Source: Streptomyces sp. P3
GTDB taxonomy: Bacteria > Actinomycetota > Actinomycetes > Streptomycetales > Streptomycetaceae
NCBI GenBank assembly: GCA_016893485.2
Contig: JAFEKX020000001.1
Coordinates: forward strand, 9,813,501 to 9,877,500
DNA length: 64,000 nucleotides
Direction: 5' to 3'
Shown piece by piece: positions 1-9,616 of this stretch. Within the stretch, counting starts at the first letter, position 1, and each line of letters begins with the position of its first letter. The position numbers and the translations under genes were made by a program. The notes under the pieces are model-generated. The model saw only the letters and a program-made list of their open reading frames with translations, was not told the origin of the DNA and did not search any database.

Positions 1-487
1 CGGTGAACAGCAGCCGGACGAACACCCTCTCCTGCTCGGGGTAGCGCCCGAAGTCGGTCCACAGGGCGGCGGCGAGCTGGTTCCAGCCGAGGATGTCGGT
101 GCACCGGCCGATGACGAAGGCCGGCGAGGCGGTGAGATCGTCCAGCGTTCGCTGCAACTGTGGATCCACCTGCTGGCGCTCGCGGTACGTGAACGGGCGC
201 ACCCGCTCCTTCGCCGCGAGGTCGAAGAGATAGGCCCGCTGGTCACCGTTCAGTCGCAGCACCTGGGCGATCTCGTCGAGCAGGGGAGCCGATGCCTGGA
301 GCCGGCCCTGCTCGATCCGGGTGTAGTACTCGGTGCTGATCGCGGCGAGGAGTGCCACCTCCTCACGGCGCAACCCCTTCACACGGCGTCGCTGCCCGCC
401 GCGGAGACCGACATCGGAGGGGGTGAGCTCAGCACGACGTGCCTTGAGGAACTCACCCAGCTCGTTCAGATGAGGGCTGCGGTTCAT
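1..487 (-). CDS. XRE-family transcriptional regulator with MmyB-like domain (C-terminus off window)
   Basis: Reading leftward from an ATG at 487, the frame stays open to the window edge for 162 codons. The N-terminal ~75 residues are a Cro/C1-type helix-turn-helix with the actinobacterial signature REEVALLAAISTEYYTRIEQ. This is followed by the start of the MmyB-like ligand-binding domain (LTASPAFVIGRCTDILGWNQ). Such proteins usually have 270-300 residues, so about 120 are missing. They are dimeric DNA-binding repressors or activators, often adjacent to the redox gene they control. The next genes to the right are on the same strand, so this gene may be the last of that run or an independent unit. 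Family call is firm; target unknown. Confidence 0.85.
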   Translation of the reverse strand, partial: MNRSPHLNELGEFLKARRAELTPSDVGLRGGQRRRVKGLRREEVALLAAISTEYYTRIEQGRLQASAPLLDEIAQVLRLNGDQRAYLFDLAAKERVRPFTYRERQQVDPQLQRTLDDLTASPAFVIGRCTDILGWNQLAAALWTDFGRYPEQERVFVRLLFT

Positions 488-675
488 AACGTTCAGCCTG
501 TCACAAACGCCGCATCGTGAAGGGGGACAAATTCCTCCCTGGCTGATCGGCCAAGGGGCGACGATCCTTTGAGTTCGTGGTCGATCTGCATGCGGCCGGT
601 GGCCCAGGGCGCGCGCGTGCGCACCGGGCCGAGTCCGGGCCCCGTCGGCTCCCGAGTGTGCACTCGGGAGCCGGA

Positions 676-1398
676 TCAGGACCGCGCTTGCGTCAGCCCG
701 TCAGCTGAGTGCTTTGACGAGTTCTTGGGCGAGGGGACGGCCGAGTTCGGGTTCTGGCCGGTGTAGAGGGTGCGGTCGATCTGGACATGCCGGGTGAACG
801 GGGCGGCCTCGCGGTAGTCGGCCTTGAGGTCGCTCACGAGGCGGTCCTGCAGCAGCCACTTCGCGCGGTCCGCGAGACCGTTCTGCTTCTCCTCGGCGTT
901 GGACAGGCCGGTCAGACGGTAGCCGGAGAAGGGGGACGAGCCGTCGGGACCGATGGTGGCCAGCAGGGCCGCGGGGCCGTGGCAGACCAGGGAGACGGGG
1001 CTTGCCGGAGGCGAGCCAGTCGTTGAGCAGCCTGCCGGAGGCGGCGTTGTCGGGCAGGTCCTCCATCGGACCCCAGCCGCCGGGGTAGAAGACGGCCACG
1101 TAGTCGTCGATTTCCACGTCCTCGATGCGCATCGGGAGCGCCAGCTCGGTGGCCTCGCGTAGGGCGGTGCGCATGCGCTCGGCGCCTTCCTCGCCGCCGT
1201 TGAACTCGGCGGTGAGGCTGAGGGCGTCGGCGGTCGGCGGCACACCGTCGGGGTCGCCGCCGCGATCTCGTATCCGGCCTCCTTGAAGACCTGGTAGGGG
1301 CCGATGGCCTCCTCGGCCCAGAAACCGGCGGGCTGGCGGGTGCCGTCGGCCAGTGTCCAGTGGTCGGACGCGGTGATCACGAAGAGGATCTTCGCCAT
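676..1398 (-). pseudogene. DJ-1/PfpI (Hsp31-like) glutamine amidotransferase-type protein, frameshifted
   Basis: Starts at ATG 1398 with AGGAG 8 bases upstream. The start reads MAKILFVITASDHWTLADG and continues FWAEEAIGPYQVFKEAGYEI, typical of class I glutamine amidotransferase-like DJ-1/Hsp31 proteins. The frame then moves near 1250, returns near 1010 just before the nucleophile elbow (LVCHGPAALLATIG, Cys expected to be catalytic), and moves again near 730, where PLAQELVKAL completes the usual C-terminus. With those shifts the protein is about 230 residues, normal for the family. Known members are glyoxalases, deglycases or chaperones against reactive carbonyls. It is the last gene of a run with 1423-3427 (24-bp gap). 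Either a decayed gene or an intact one with three sequence errors. Confidence 0.75.
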
Positions 1399-1422
1399 GG
1401 GGAGCTCCTGATGAGGGGAGGG

Positions 1423-1814
1423 TCAGCCCTTGAGGGCTTCCTGGAGGACGTGGCTGTCGGCGATCTGGCGCATCCTTACGGCCTGGCCGTCCCGGACGGT
1501 CCACAGGTGCAGGAACCGGACGTCGGCCGTATTCCCGGTCTTCGTCTTCGCGTGGTAGTGGCCGTAGACGAAGACGTGGCCTTCGTCGTCCGCGTACAAC
1601 TCCTCGGGTACGGCGCCGAAGGACTCGTAGTTCGGCATCGTCTTGCCGAAGAAGTCCGTGGCCACGCTGTCCCAGCCGTGGTAGACACCGCTGTTCGGGA
1701 AGCCGGGGTGATGTCCCAGACGAAGTCCGCAGCCATCACCTCCTTGGTGACCTCGGGTGCCATTCGGGACTCGTAGACCCGGCGGATGAGGGCGAGGCTC
1801 GGGGAATCGGACAT
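1423..1814 (-). pseudogene. SnoaL/NTF2-like protein, one frameshift
   Basis: Begins at ATG 1814 with AAGGAG 7 bases upstream. It reads MSDSPSLALIRRVYESRM and then, after a one-base frame change near 1700, GVYHGWDSVATDFFGKTMPN to a TGA at 1423. Length (~130 residues) and the alternating Trp/Phe pattern fit SnoaL-like polyketide cyclase / NTF2 folds, small alpha+beta cones that bind hydrophobic ligands. Substrate cannot be inferred. It sits 47 bp after the flavodoxin gene and 24 bp before the DJ-1-like gene, so it is probably co-transcribed with both. Confidence 0.7.
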
Positions 1815-1861
1815 GGGGTACTCCTTGAGGGGGTGGGTGAAGCGGAAGAGGGTGCTTGTGA

Positions 1862-2461
1862 TCAGGCAGCGAGGGCGGCCCGGCCCGCGCGGAAGATCGC
1901 GGCCTGGCGTGCGACGCGCGCGCCCAGGTGCTCCGCAGTGGCGATGTCCGACGTGTGGACAGCCTCGGGGCCGGCGTCGGTCGGGCTCTGGGCGCCGGCA
2001 CCCAGGAAGAAGCCCAGCCGGTTGATGTCGTCCTCGCTGCCCGTGGTGGAGTCCCAGCCCGGCTGCAGACCCAGGCTGATCCAGTGCATGCCATGCTGGG
2101 CGGCCAGGGTGGCGAAGTAGCCCAGAGTGGACGACTTGTCTCCGCTTTTCGCGCCGGAGTTGGTGAAGCCCTCGGCGAGCTTGTCCACCCAGGCGAGCGG
2201 GAACCAGCGCTTGCTGCTGGCCTCGGCGAAGGCGTGGAACGCGGCGGAGGCGGTGCCCACGTACGTCGCGGCGCCGAAGACGATCGCGTCGGCGGCGTCC
2301 AGCTGTGCCCACTGCTCGTCGGTGATGGTGTCGACGGAGATCGAGACGACCTCGGCGCCGGCTTCAGCGGCACCACGCGCCACGGCTTCGGCGATGACGG
2401 CCGTGTGGCCGTAGCCCGAATGAAAGGCGATGGCGACGATGGGCCCGCCGGGATGGGACAT
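1862..2461 (-). CDS. Flavodoxin-fold NAD(P)H:quinone oxidoreductase-like protein (WrbA type)
   Basis: Intact 199-residue frame. The N-terminus IVAIAFHSGYGHTAVIAEA is the FMN phosphate-binding loop of flavodoxin-like reductases (S/T-x-x-G-x-T pattern). IVFGAATYVGTASAAFHAF and the 110-145 segment (STLGYFATLAAQHGMHWISL) match the FMN-isoalloxazine contacts of WrbA-like quinone reductases. These enzymes carry out two-electron quinone reduction with NAD(P)H and protect from redox cycling. It lies between an alpha/beta hydrolase (54-bp gap) and a SnoaL-like gene (47-bp gap), all on the minus strand, consistent with one operon for modification of an aromatic or quinone compound. Cytosolic; no signal peptide. 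Confidence 0.85.
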   Translation of the reverse strand: MSHPGGPIVAIAFHSGYGHTAVIAEAVARGAAEAGAEVVSISVDTITDEQWAQLDAADAIVFGAATYVGTASAAFHAFAEASSKRWFPLAWVDKLAEGFTNSGAKSGDKSSTLGYFATLAAQHGMHWISLGLQPGWDSTTGSEDDINRLGFFLGAGAQSPTDAGPEAVHTSDIATAEHLGARVARQAAIFRAGRAALAA

Positions 2462-2515
2462 GGTGATTGTTCTCCTTGAATGACTTCTTCGTCGGGACTG
2501 AAAGACGCAGAAGGA

Positions 2516-3427
2516 CTAAAGGACGGCGAAGAACTTCACCATCTTGGTGATCGCCTGATCCATGTAATCCGGAACGTCGTACATGGCGATGTGCGTCGCG
2601 CCGTCGACCACGAACAGTTCCTTCGGTCCGTTGGAAAGCTCGTACGCCTGGTCGCTGAACACCTTTGTGTCCGCCTTGCTTCCCGCGATGAGAAGCAGCG
2701 GCTGGGTCAGCAATTCCGGAATCTGGTCGAACGCCGAGAAGGCGTACATCTTGTCCATGCTGGTCAGCAGGAAACGGCCCTTGGAATTCGGATGCTGACC
2801 ACGAGGAGTCCGGTAGTAGTCGTATCCCTCACGCAGGAGATCCGGCGTATTGTCGTCGATCTCCTCCAGCGTCTCCGGGACGAAGGGAGCGTAGGCGGGC
2901 GCCGCTCCTCGCGCCTCCGCCGTGCGCTGCTGGGCGACCATCTCCAGGGCCTTGATCTGCTCGGCCACCGGGGACAGGTGCCCCAGGAAACCCCGCGAAC
3001 CCTCGCCCATCGGAGCCGCGCTGACCGTGGCCACCGCCTTGAAGCGGCGTTCGGTCTGCGCCACGCTGATCGCGTAACCGCCGCCTGCGCAGATACCGAA
3101 GACGCCCATCCGCTCGGTGTCGACGTACGGGAGAGTGGTGAGGAAGTCCGCCGCACAGCGGGCGTCCTCCACTCTGGTCGTCGGGTTCTCCAGGAGACGC
3201 GGTTCGCCGCCACTTTCCCCCTGATAAGAGGAGTCGTAAACCACAGTGACGAATCCGTGGGCGGCCAGCCGCTTAGCGTACTGGCCGATGGTCTGCTCCT
3301 TCACGCCACCGGCCGGGTGAATTCCGACCAGGGCCGGATACTTCTTCTTTTCGTCGAAGTCTTCGGGCAGATGAAGGTGTCCCGCGATTTCTACTTCTTT
3401 GTTCCTGAATGAAACGGACTCGACCAT
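2516..3427 (-). CDS. Alpha/beta hydrolase of the dienelactone hydrolase/YcjY type
   Basis: Start chosen at ATG 3427, preceded by GGGGACAGG; the upstream extension of the open frame looks non-coding. 303 residues: MVESVSFRNKEVEIAGHLHL, oxyanion region GIHPAGGVKEQ, nucleophile elbow FGICAGGGYAISV with Cys instead of Ser (as in dienelactone hydrolases and YcjY-like proteins), a lid/insertion around residues 150-220, and the C-terminal HIAMYD motif supplying the probable catalytic His. Probable cytosolic hydrolase of an ester or lactone. It is the first gene of the 3427-676 run, so its upstream DNA (3428-3600) should hold the promoter. No frameshift. Confidence 0.85.
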   Translation of the reverse strand: MVESVSFRNKEVEIAGHLHLPEDFDEKKKYPALVGIHPAGGVKEQTIGQYAKRLAAHGFVTVVYDSSYQGESGGEPRLLENPTTRVEDARCAADFLTTLPYVDTERMGVFGICAGGGYAISVAQTERRFKAVATVSAAPMGEGSRGFLGHLSPVAEQIKALEMVAQQRTAEARGAAPAYAPFVPETLEEIDDNTPDLLREGYDYYRTPRGQHPNSKGRFLLTSMDKMYAFSAFDQIPELLTQPLLLIAGSKADTKVFSDQAYELSNGPKELFVVDGATHIAMYDVPDYMDQAITKMVKFFAVL

Positions 3428-3599
3428 CGCACCTGTCCCCTTTTCGCCCCTGATCCGCCGATTGACGGTCCGCACACCATGATTCGCCGGTGTCGAGGTG
3501 ATGTCCACTCCCGACGGGGAAGAAACCGTCCCCTGGATATGAATTACCGGGGAGACAAGTACCTTCTCATTCCACGGGTGCGTTCCGTGCAGCCTCTGG

Positions 3600-3790
3600 T
3601 CAGGAACGACAGTCGACGGAGAGGGCGTCCGGGTGCAGTTGCTCGACCAGGCGGTAGAGCAGACGGTGGATGGTGTCCTTGCCGTACACGCCGAGCGGCG
3701 ACGTGGTCTCCGCTTCGATGCGACAGACGATGGACGCCGCGCGAGCGGCCGCCGAGTGCCCTTCGTCGGTGACGACCGCGACCGCGTCAA
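3600..3790 (-). other. Possible coding remnant, unknown family
   Basis: A short minus-strand frame ending in TGA at 3600 has coding-like composition (AVVTDEGHSAAARAASIVCR, then LYRLVEQLHPDALSVD), but no start with a ribosome site and no recognised family. The upstream part of the open frame (to 3917) looks random. It may be the 3' end of a gene whose front was lost. Low confidence. Confidence 0.2.
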
Positions 3791-3889
3791 GCAGATCTAT
3801 CCCGCGCCTCCAGGCCAGCCGACACAGCCCGGAACCCGCGGGGCCTCCCGAGGTGCACCCCGGGAGGCCGGCAAGCGGGGTGAGAGCCC

Positions 3890-4123
3890 TCAACACGCAC
3901 GACTTGACAGGGAACACTGCCGGTCGACGTACAGCTTGTGGGCGAGCCGGGCTCCGCAGCCGCCGAGGAGGAGCCCGCGCCAGAACGTGTCATGGGCGTG
4001 GGAGTGGCGGAACCCGTCCAGTTCGATGGCTTCGGTCGGCAGGACGACGGGCATGTCCGAGTGCTCGTCCCCGATCACTGCCGTCTGTACCAGGCGTGTG
4101 TCCCGCACGACGACGACCCCCAA
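3890..4123 (-). other. Possible coding fragment with DGFRHSHAHDTFWRG motif
   Basis: The minus-strand frame contains LPTEAIELDGFRHSHAHDTF followed by WRGLLLGGCGARLAHKLYVD, well ordered and rich in His/Gly/Trp. This looks like part of a real protein rather than a shadow frame. I recall similar segments near helicase-like genes in actinobacteria but cannot name the family. There is no good start or ribosome site, so it is probably truncated. It lies divergent from the DnaB-like gene at 4414. Confidence 0.3.
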
Positions 4124-4413
4124 TCGTCCATGCTCAACGATAGGCGCCCCCGCCCGGGTGGCGGGGCATCACAGCTTTGTGGCTGATCCGGTGGGCGTGG
4201 CAGACCCCGGATCGAGGGCGTCCTTTCGCTATGCTGTCGCGCGATGGCCGCTGCTGCGTCGGCCCGCGTGAGCCCCTGAACGGTCCCGTGGACCACTGGG
4301 GCGTTGAACCCCAGGTGCCCGCGCATCAATGTCAGCACCTTCCCGGCATGTCCTTCGGTGAGCGACGACGCGTACGGGACCACGGGCCCTGACGTGTCGG
4401 AACGGAAGACACT

Positions 4414-5402
4414 GTGGTCCGCAACCACGCCCGCAAGAGCGACGCCCGCCGCAGCACACAGGCCGGCGGGGGCAGCCACCGCAGCACGGTGAAGCAACAC
4501 GTGGGCACGCCCCGTGTCCTGACCGGCCTGACGGCTCTCGATGATCTTCTAGGCGGCGGTCTGCGGCCTGGCCGGCTCACCGTGGTCGCGGCCCGCACCG
4601 CGATGGGCAAGTCCATGCTCGCCCTGGCCATGGCCCGCAACTGTGCCTTCCGCCACGGCCGTCCCGCCCTGATCGCTTCGCTGGAGATGTCGAATGCGGG
4701 GTGCTGGAGCGGACGCTCGCCGCGGAGGCTGGTGTGTTCACCGAGAGGATCCGCCGCCGGACTCTGAATCCCGCCGAACGCGACCTCGTTCGTGCGGTGG
4801 CTGCAGACGTCAGCAGCAGGACGCCGCTGAGTTTCGGCGGGGACGGCACCACTCCCGATGTCGCCGAGATCGAGCTGCAGTGCGCCACCGTCGCAGCCCG
4901 CCACGGTCGTCTGGACCTGGTGGTCGTCGACTATCTCGGCCTGATGCGCGGCGCGTTGCAGCGGCGCGCATCAGGGGACCGGCAGGCGGAGATCGCGCAG
5001 GTTGTGGCCGATCTCCAGGAGCTGGCGACCCGGTTGAACGCCGCCGTAGTGATCGTGGAGCAGCTCACCAGGGCACCGGACCTCCGGGACGATCACCGGC
5101 CACGGCTCGAGGACCTCTGCCATGGCGAGGCACTGCTCGGCATCGCGGAGACGGTGATCCTGCTGCACCGTCCTGCCTACTACGACCCGAAGCATCGCAC
5201 GGGCCGCTACGACCGGACGCCCGATCCTGAGCTGTATCCGCCGGAGCTGTTCCCGAGGGAGGGATTGCCGGAGCCGGCCGTCCAGTGTGCCGAGCTCGTG
5301 GTGCTGCACAACCGCCACAGCCGGACAGGAACAGTCGAGGTGAATGTCGAACTCGCTCGCGCCCGCTTCTCCGACCGACCCAGCTGGCGAAGCCAGCGCT
5401 GA
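4414..5402 (+). pseudogene. DnaB-like replicative helicase C-terminal (RecA-like) domain protein, one frameshift
   Basis: GTG start at 4414. Residues ~35-115 give TGLTALDDLLGGGLRPGRLT and the Walker A loop AARTAMGKSMLALAMA, then ASLEMSN. The frame changes at the GGGG at 4698-4701; one extra G restores NAGVLERTLAAEAGV. The second part carries Walker B LVVVDYLGLMRG, VIVEQLTRAPDLRDDHRP (the QLxR segment of DnaB helicases) and a C-terminal hairpin NRHSRTGTVEVNVE. The N-terminal DnaB helical domain is absent: the protein starts directly at the linker/RecA core (~330 residues), as in some plasmid or phage DnaB-like and RadA/KaiC-like ATPases. Family is clear; whether it replicates anything is inference. 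Confidence 0.75.
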
Positions 5403-5589
5403 GGAAGGCGAGGACGCCGGCACGAGCGCCCCAACGCGGCCCTACCACCGTCTCGCCCTGCCGCCCTTGATCACAGCAGTGGTTCGGCCGACCCGCCCGG
5501 GGCCGCGAGCTGCGGCGCAACCCTCGGCACGCATACAGCTCCTGGTGGTCCGGCGTGAGCAGGCACACGTAGTGCCGCGCCGTCCGCCG

Positions 5590-6124
5590 GTGTGATCGAC
5601 GCACAGAGCGTGAAGACCTCCACCAGTGTCCCCGTGCGGAGTCAGGGCATCGATGCGGGCAAGAAGATGGTGGGCCGCTAGCGCAGCATCATCACCGACA
5701 CCCTCGGTCTTCTGCTGGCAGTCCTGGTCACCGCGGCCCGCGTCCAGGACTTCACGGCCGGCCGCACCCTCCTGGAACAGGCTGCCGCCGACCACCCCGG
5801 CCTAGGCAAGGTCTGGGTCGACGGCGGCTACCGCAAACACTTCGTCGAGCACGCCGCCACCCACGGCATCGACCTCGAAATCGTGCAACGCACCCCGGGA
5901 GCCGGGGATTCACCCCGATCCCGAAACGATGGGCGGTGGAACGGACCTACAGCTGGCTGATGCTGCACCGCCGCCTGGCCCGCGACTACGAAACCCACCC
6001 ACACCGCTCCGAAGCCATGATCCACCTCGCCATGACCGACCTGATGACCCGCCGCCGCACCGGAGAGAACACCATCTCCTGGCGAGACCCGACACCAGCA
6101 CACCAAAGCCGCATCCAGGGATGA
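5590..6124 (+). pseudogene. IS5-family transposase remnant (5'-truncated, stop and frameshift)
   Basis: The plus strand reads VIDAQSVKTSTSVPVRSQGI then DAGKKMVGR, an in-frame TAG where relatives have Lys, then RSIITDTLGLLLAVLVTAAR. The frame shifts near 5900 and ends MERTYSWLMLHRRLARDYET with SEAMIHLAMTD. These are the DDE blocks of IS5-family (DUF4096/DDE_Tnp_1-type) transposases also found intact at 27665 and 56690 in this window. The first ~110 residues are missing, so the element is dead. Both ends of the original IS are not recognisable. Confidence 0.8.
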
Positions 6125-6157
6125 AACAACAGAATGAAACGACCTCTCAGAGTGGCT

Positions 6158-6439
6158 CTACCCCTTGGTTTCTCCTCCGCCTTCGCCCCCTTCCGGGCTC
6201 GGGTTGGTTTCCTTGATCTCGGTCAGTAGCGCTCTGCGTTCTCGTTTGGACAGGGAGTCGCCGTTGACACTGTGCATTCCCCATGGGATGCGGCAAGGCC
6301 CGTCGTGGCCCGGGTCGGGGCACAGCACGTCGACGATGCGGTCCATCAGTGCTTCGTGCTCGTCGGCTGTTGCTATGAGCGCGATCTTCACCTGATAGAG
6401 CTTGGGCTGCTCAGGGGTGTCTTGAGTGGGGTTAGACAC
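6158..6439 (-). CDS. Small conserved-looking hypothetical protein (93 aa)
   Basis: GTG start at 6439 with AGAGGGA about 9 bases upstream. The protein starts VSNPTQDTPEQPKLYQVKIA and contains ATADEHEALMDRIVDVLCPD and SVNGDSLSKRERRALLTEIK. Acidic-amphipathic N-terminal half, charged C-terminal helix and a Gly/Glu-rich tail. No signal peptide or TM segment. The composition and ribosome site support a real gene. I do not recognise a function. It lies between an IS5 remnant and an IS630 remnant. Confidence 0.55.
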   Translation of the reverse strand: MSNPTQDTPEQPKLYQVKIALIATADEHEALMDRIVDVLCPDPGHDGPCRIPWGMHSVNGDSLSKRERRALLTEIKETNPSPEGGEGGGETKG

Positions 6440-6524
6440 GACGGTTGTCCCTCTCTGTGGTCGGGGCGGGACAGCGTGCCGACGCGGTCCGGCCAGCGGT
6501 GATCGTGTGGTCGCGGAGCACGAC

Positions 6525-6558
6525 GGTGCCTCTCGGGACACCTGTCCCGAGAGGCACC
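6525..6558. repeat. Perfect 16-bp inverted repeat with 2-bp centre
   Basis: GGTGCCTCTCGGGACA (6525-6540) is followed by CC and its exact reverse complement (6543-6558); one further C/G pair extends the stem to 17. There is no T-tract, so it is either a factor-assisted or GC-type terminator hairpin, or a leftover transposon end abutting the IS630 remnant that stops at about 6567. Confidence 0.7.
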
Positions 6559-6566
6559 GCCGGTGT

Positions 6567-6801
6567 TGTCCTCGTCGGCCTGCACCAGCTGGGCAATTAC
6601 CGGGACCCGGTTCCCGCCGGCCGAAGCCAGCAGCATCGTCGCCCGCCGATAGCGCACCGAACTCGTGCTGCCCCGGCGAACGATCTGCTGCAGCTTCCGC
6701 CCCTCCTGGTCGGTCAGTCTGCGCACACGGACAGGCTCGGCCACCGGGCCTCCAGCGGTCGGATCGGACGTCACCCCACATCCAACCGCCACGACCACCA
6801 A
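6567..6801 (-). pseudogene. IS630-family transposase N-terminal remnant
   Basis: Minus strand residues AEPVRVRRLTDQEGRKLQQI, VRRGSTSSVRYRRATMLLAS and NRVPVIAQLVQADED correspond to the first helix-turn-helix of IS630-type (Tc1/mariner superfamily) transposases. Homology-like sequence stops abruptly at ~6567, beside the inverted repeat at 6525-6558; the catalytic DDE domain is missing. Confidence 0.7.
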
Positions 6802-6922
6802 CCCGGCGAACCAACGCGGTCAGAGCATTAGAAGGCCTGCGCCCGTCGCGCGGTGAGCCGGGGCTCGGCCGCGCAAAGCAAAACGGGGCGCTTCGATACC
6901 GGCACCGCGGTACACATAGATC

Positions 6923-7150
6923 GTGGAATGGATGCTGCCGGAACCCATGGTCGCTGCGGCGGTGGGCGATCCGTCCCTCCCAAAGAACGCTGCCGCAGAA
7001 CCGAAGTGGGACGGCTACCGTGCCCTGCTGGCGCGCTACGCCGACGGGCGGGTGCTGATCCGCTCACGGCGGGGTACCGACATGACGTCCGCCTTCCCCG
7101 AGATCACCACCGCGGCGAACGCCTTGCCAGGCGATGTCGGGCTCGACGGC
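6923..7150 (+). pseudogene. ATP-dependent DNA ligase, N-terminal fragment
   Basis: From GTG 6923 the frame reads VEWMLPEPMVAAAVGDPSLP and then AAEPKWDGYRALLARYADGR, where Lys of KWDGYR is the adenylation nucleophile (motif I) of ATP-dependent DNA ligases. LIRSRRGTDMTSAFPEI and GLDG (start of the LDGE motif) follow. Homology ends at about 7150; the continuation is unrelated. The fragment covers residues 1-76 of a ligase that normally has 310-350. A complementary C-terminal fragment on the same strand lies at 43909-44442, lacking only about 40 residues between the two. Confidence 0.8.
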
Positions 7151-7311
7151 GTTATGCGACCTGCGAGCGTGTCTCAGTGGGTTGGTGTCTCATTCATCGG
7201 ACCCTGGGCGGGAGCGACGGCGACCGGGCTGCCAGTGACGGGCACCCAGCCCGCACGGTGCTGTCGTGCATGCCACATTGCCCGCAGAATGGTTGTTTTG
7301 GATTAGTTTGG

Positions 7312-8908
7312 CTAGTCGATGTCTTCGAGGCGGTGGAGGCGGACTTCCTCGATGTCCAGGGCTGCTTGCATCTGGCGTAGGACGGTGTCGTCGATGTGGT
7401 GCCCGTCGCGGAGTTCGATCATGGTGTTGCGTTTGTGGGCGATCGTGGCCAGGCGCAGGGCGGTGTAGTGCTCGGCGTGCCGCAGGGAGGGGTCTGGGTC
7501 GGCTTCGTCTTGGGTGTCGTCGCGGTGGGCGTTGAGGAGTGCGAGGTGTTCTTCGAGTTCGTGCCGTACGCGGTCGACGACGTCCGGATCGGTGTCCAGT
7601 TGCTGGGCGAGGTCTGGGAGGGCTGCGAGGGCGCCTTGTGAGGCTTGTGCTCGGGCGAGGTGGCGTTCGTCGGTGAGGGTGGCGTCGGCGGGAAGGCGGG
7701 CCCAGCGCACGACGCCGGGCAGGGTGATGCCTTGGAGGACGAGGGCGGTGAGGATGACGCCTGTGGTGACGAAGACGATGGTGTCGCGCCCCGGGAAGGG
7801 GTTGCCGGAGTTGAGGTCGGCGGGCACGGACAGGGCAAGCGCGAGGGAGATCGCGCCGCGGAATCCGGTCAGGGCGCTGACGACGCGGGGCCGGGGTCCC
7901 ACGCGGCGCTCTCGCTGCTGGGGGCGGCGGTCGAGGAGGCGGATGAGGTAGGGGAGGTGAACAGGAACGCGAAGCGTACGCCGATGACCACGGCGGTGAT
8001 GGCGGCGACTGTGATGGCGGCGGTGGCCAGGTCGGTGCTGGCCAGGTCGCGGGCGACGGACTGGGCCTCCAGGCCGACCAGGATGAACAGGGCGCCGTTG
8101 ATCAGGAATGTGGCCAGGGACCAGAACGCCTCGGTCTGCCGTCGGCCGGCGGCTTGCCCGATGCGGGGTCCGGCCTGGCTCATGACCAGCCCGCACACCA
8201 CGACCGCGAGGACACCGGAGGCATTGACGACCTCGGCGAAGAGGTATGCGGCGAACGGGATGGTGATGATCGCGGTGTTCTCCAGCAGCGGGTCGGCCAG
8301 TTTTTGCGCAGCTGGATTCCGAGCCAGGCCACTGCGAGGCCGATGAGGGCACCGCCGCCGTAGGAGAGCAGGATGAGCCAGGCGACGTGGGTGGTGCTGA
8401 GGTGTTCTTGGCCGACGGTGATGCCGACACCCAGCCCGTTTAGGACCAGAGCGGTACCGTCGTTGATCAGGCTTTCGGCGCGCAGCGTGGTCACGGTCCG
8501 GCGCGGCAGCATGCGGGACATGGCGCCGACCGCGGTCGCGTCGGTCGGGGCGAGGGCGGCGCCGAGAACCCATGCCGGGCCCCAGTCCATCCCCAGGGCG
8601 TGGGCGGTGGCGGCGATGGCCGCTGCGGTCAGGACGACCAGGGCGGTGCTCATCAAGGCGATGGCCCGCAGGTTGTTGCGGATCTCCCGCAGCGAGGTGG
8701 TCAGGCTCTCCCAGTACAGCAGGACGGGCAGGAAGATCAGCAGCACCACCTGCGGTGGCAGGAACGCCTCACGAAGAGCGGGGATGAAGCCGAGGAGCAG
8801 TCCGAGGATGAGCAGGAGGATCGGCGGGGCGATCCGCAGGCGGGACGCGGCTGTGTACCCGAGCAGCAGGGCAGCGCCCAGGACGACGACGAGTTCGAGG
8901 CCGAGCAC
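7312..8908 (-). pseudogene. CPA1-family Na+/H+ antiporter, two frameshifts
   Basis: ATG start at 8908: MLGLELVVVLGAALLLGYTA, then many hydrophobic helices, with the CPA1 signature GAALAPTDATAVGAMSRM (proton/sodium-binding Asp region) and LRAESLINDGTALVLNGLGV. The frame moves near 8310 and again near 7960; the last part has FRGAISLALALSVPADL (the conserved RGAI/ALAL helix) and a cytosolic ~110-residue tail. Total ~530 residues, normal for the family. It exchanges cytosolic Na+ or K+ for H+ at the membrane. Last gene of the minus-strand run 14312-7312, 43 bp after an SDR gene. Likely functional if the shifts are sequence errors. Confidence 0.8.
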
Positions 8909-8951
8909 GTGCTGCCCTTCTCTTCCTGTTCCGGGTGGCCGGTCGGTGTGT

Positions 8952-9616
8952 TCAGGAGTCGAGGGGTTCGGCGAAGTGTCGGAAGCCGGTGCGTTCGCGG
9001 TGGATGTCCCACAGCAGGCCGGCCAGGACGTCGGGGTCCTTGCGGTCGTGGCCCGGGGTGATGGCGCCGGGAATGATCAGCTGGGCGACGTGGATACTCT
9101 CCTTCGCGAGCTGGTCGTGGAGGAGGCGGGCGTAGGCGCTTTCGGCGGCGAAGACGATCGATGTGCCGGCGCGTTCGGTGTGGGGCTGGACGGCGGAGCC
9201 GCCGTTGACGAACAGCACGGTGCCCCGGCCCAGTTCGCGCATGCCCGGCAGGACGTTGCGCACCGCGGTGACCGGGCCGCCGACGGAGAACGCGAAGGGC
9301 CCCGCAGGTCGGCGGCAGTGGTTTCCAGGACGGGCTTCATGAAGTCCTTGTGCGGGACGGGGCTGTACTGGAGGACTTCGATCGGTCCTAGGGTGCTGGT
9401 CGCCGCGTCGAGTGCGGCGTCGAGCGCGCTGGGCTCCAGGACGTCGGCGGCGAAGCCGCGTGCGGTGATGCCGTCCTGGCCGAGTCGATCGGCGAGGGTG
9501 TCCAGGCGGGGCTGGGAGCGGGAGATCAGGGCAATGCCGAAGCCCTGTCGGCCGAAGCGGCGGGCGACGGCGGCGCCGAGTCCGGGGCCGGCTCCGACGA
9601 GGGCGAACGTGGTCAC
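8952..9616 (-). pseudogene. Short-chain dehydrogenase/reductase-like protein, one frameshift
   Basis: ATG at 9616: MTTFALVGAGPGLGAAVARR gives the dinucleotide-binding GxGxGxG-like loop, followed by ISRSQPRLDTLADRL. The frame changes near 9300 between VLETTAADLRG and FSVGGPVTAVRNVLPGMREL. VLFVNGGSAVQP stands at the usual catalytic-Ser strand, but the canonical YxxxK is not obvious (SAYARLLHDQLAKE is the closest). About 221 residues. This subgroup of SDRs is annotated as oxidoreductases of unknown substrate. It lies 70 bp after DUF2255 in the same run. Confidence 0.7.
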
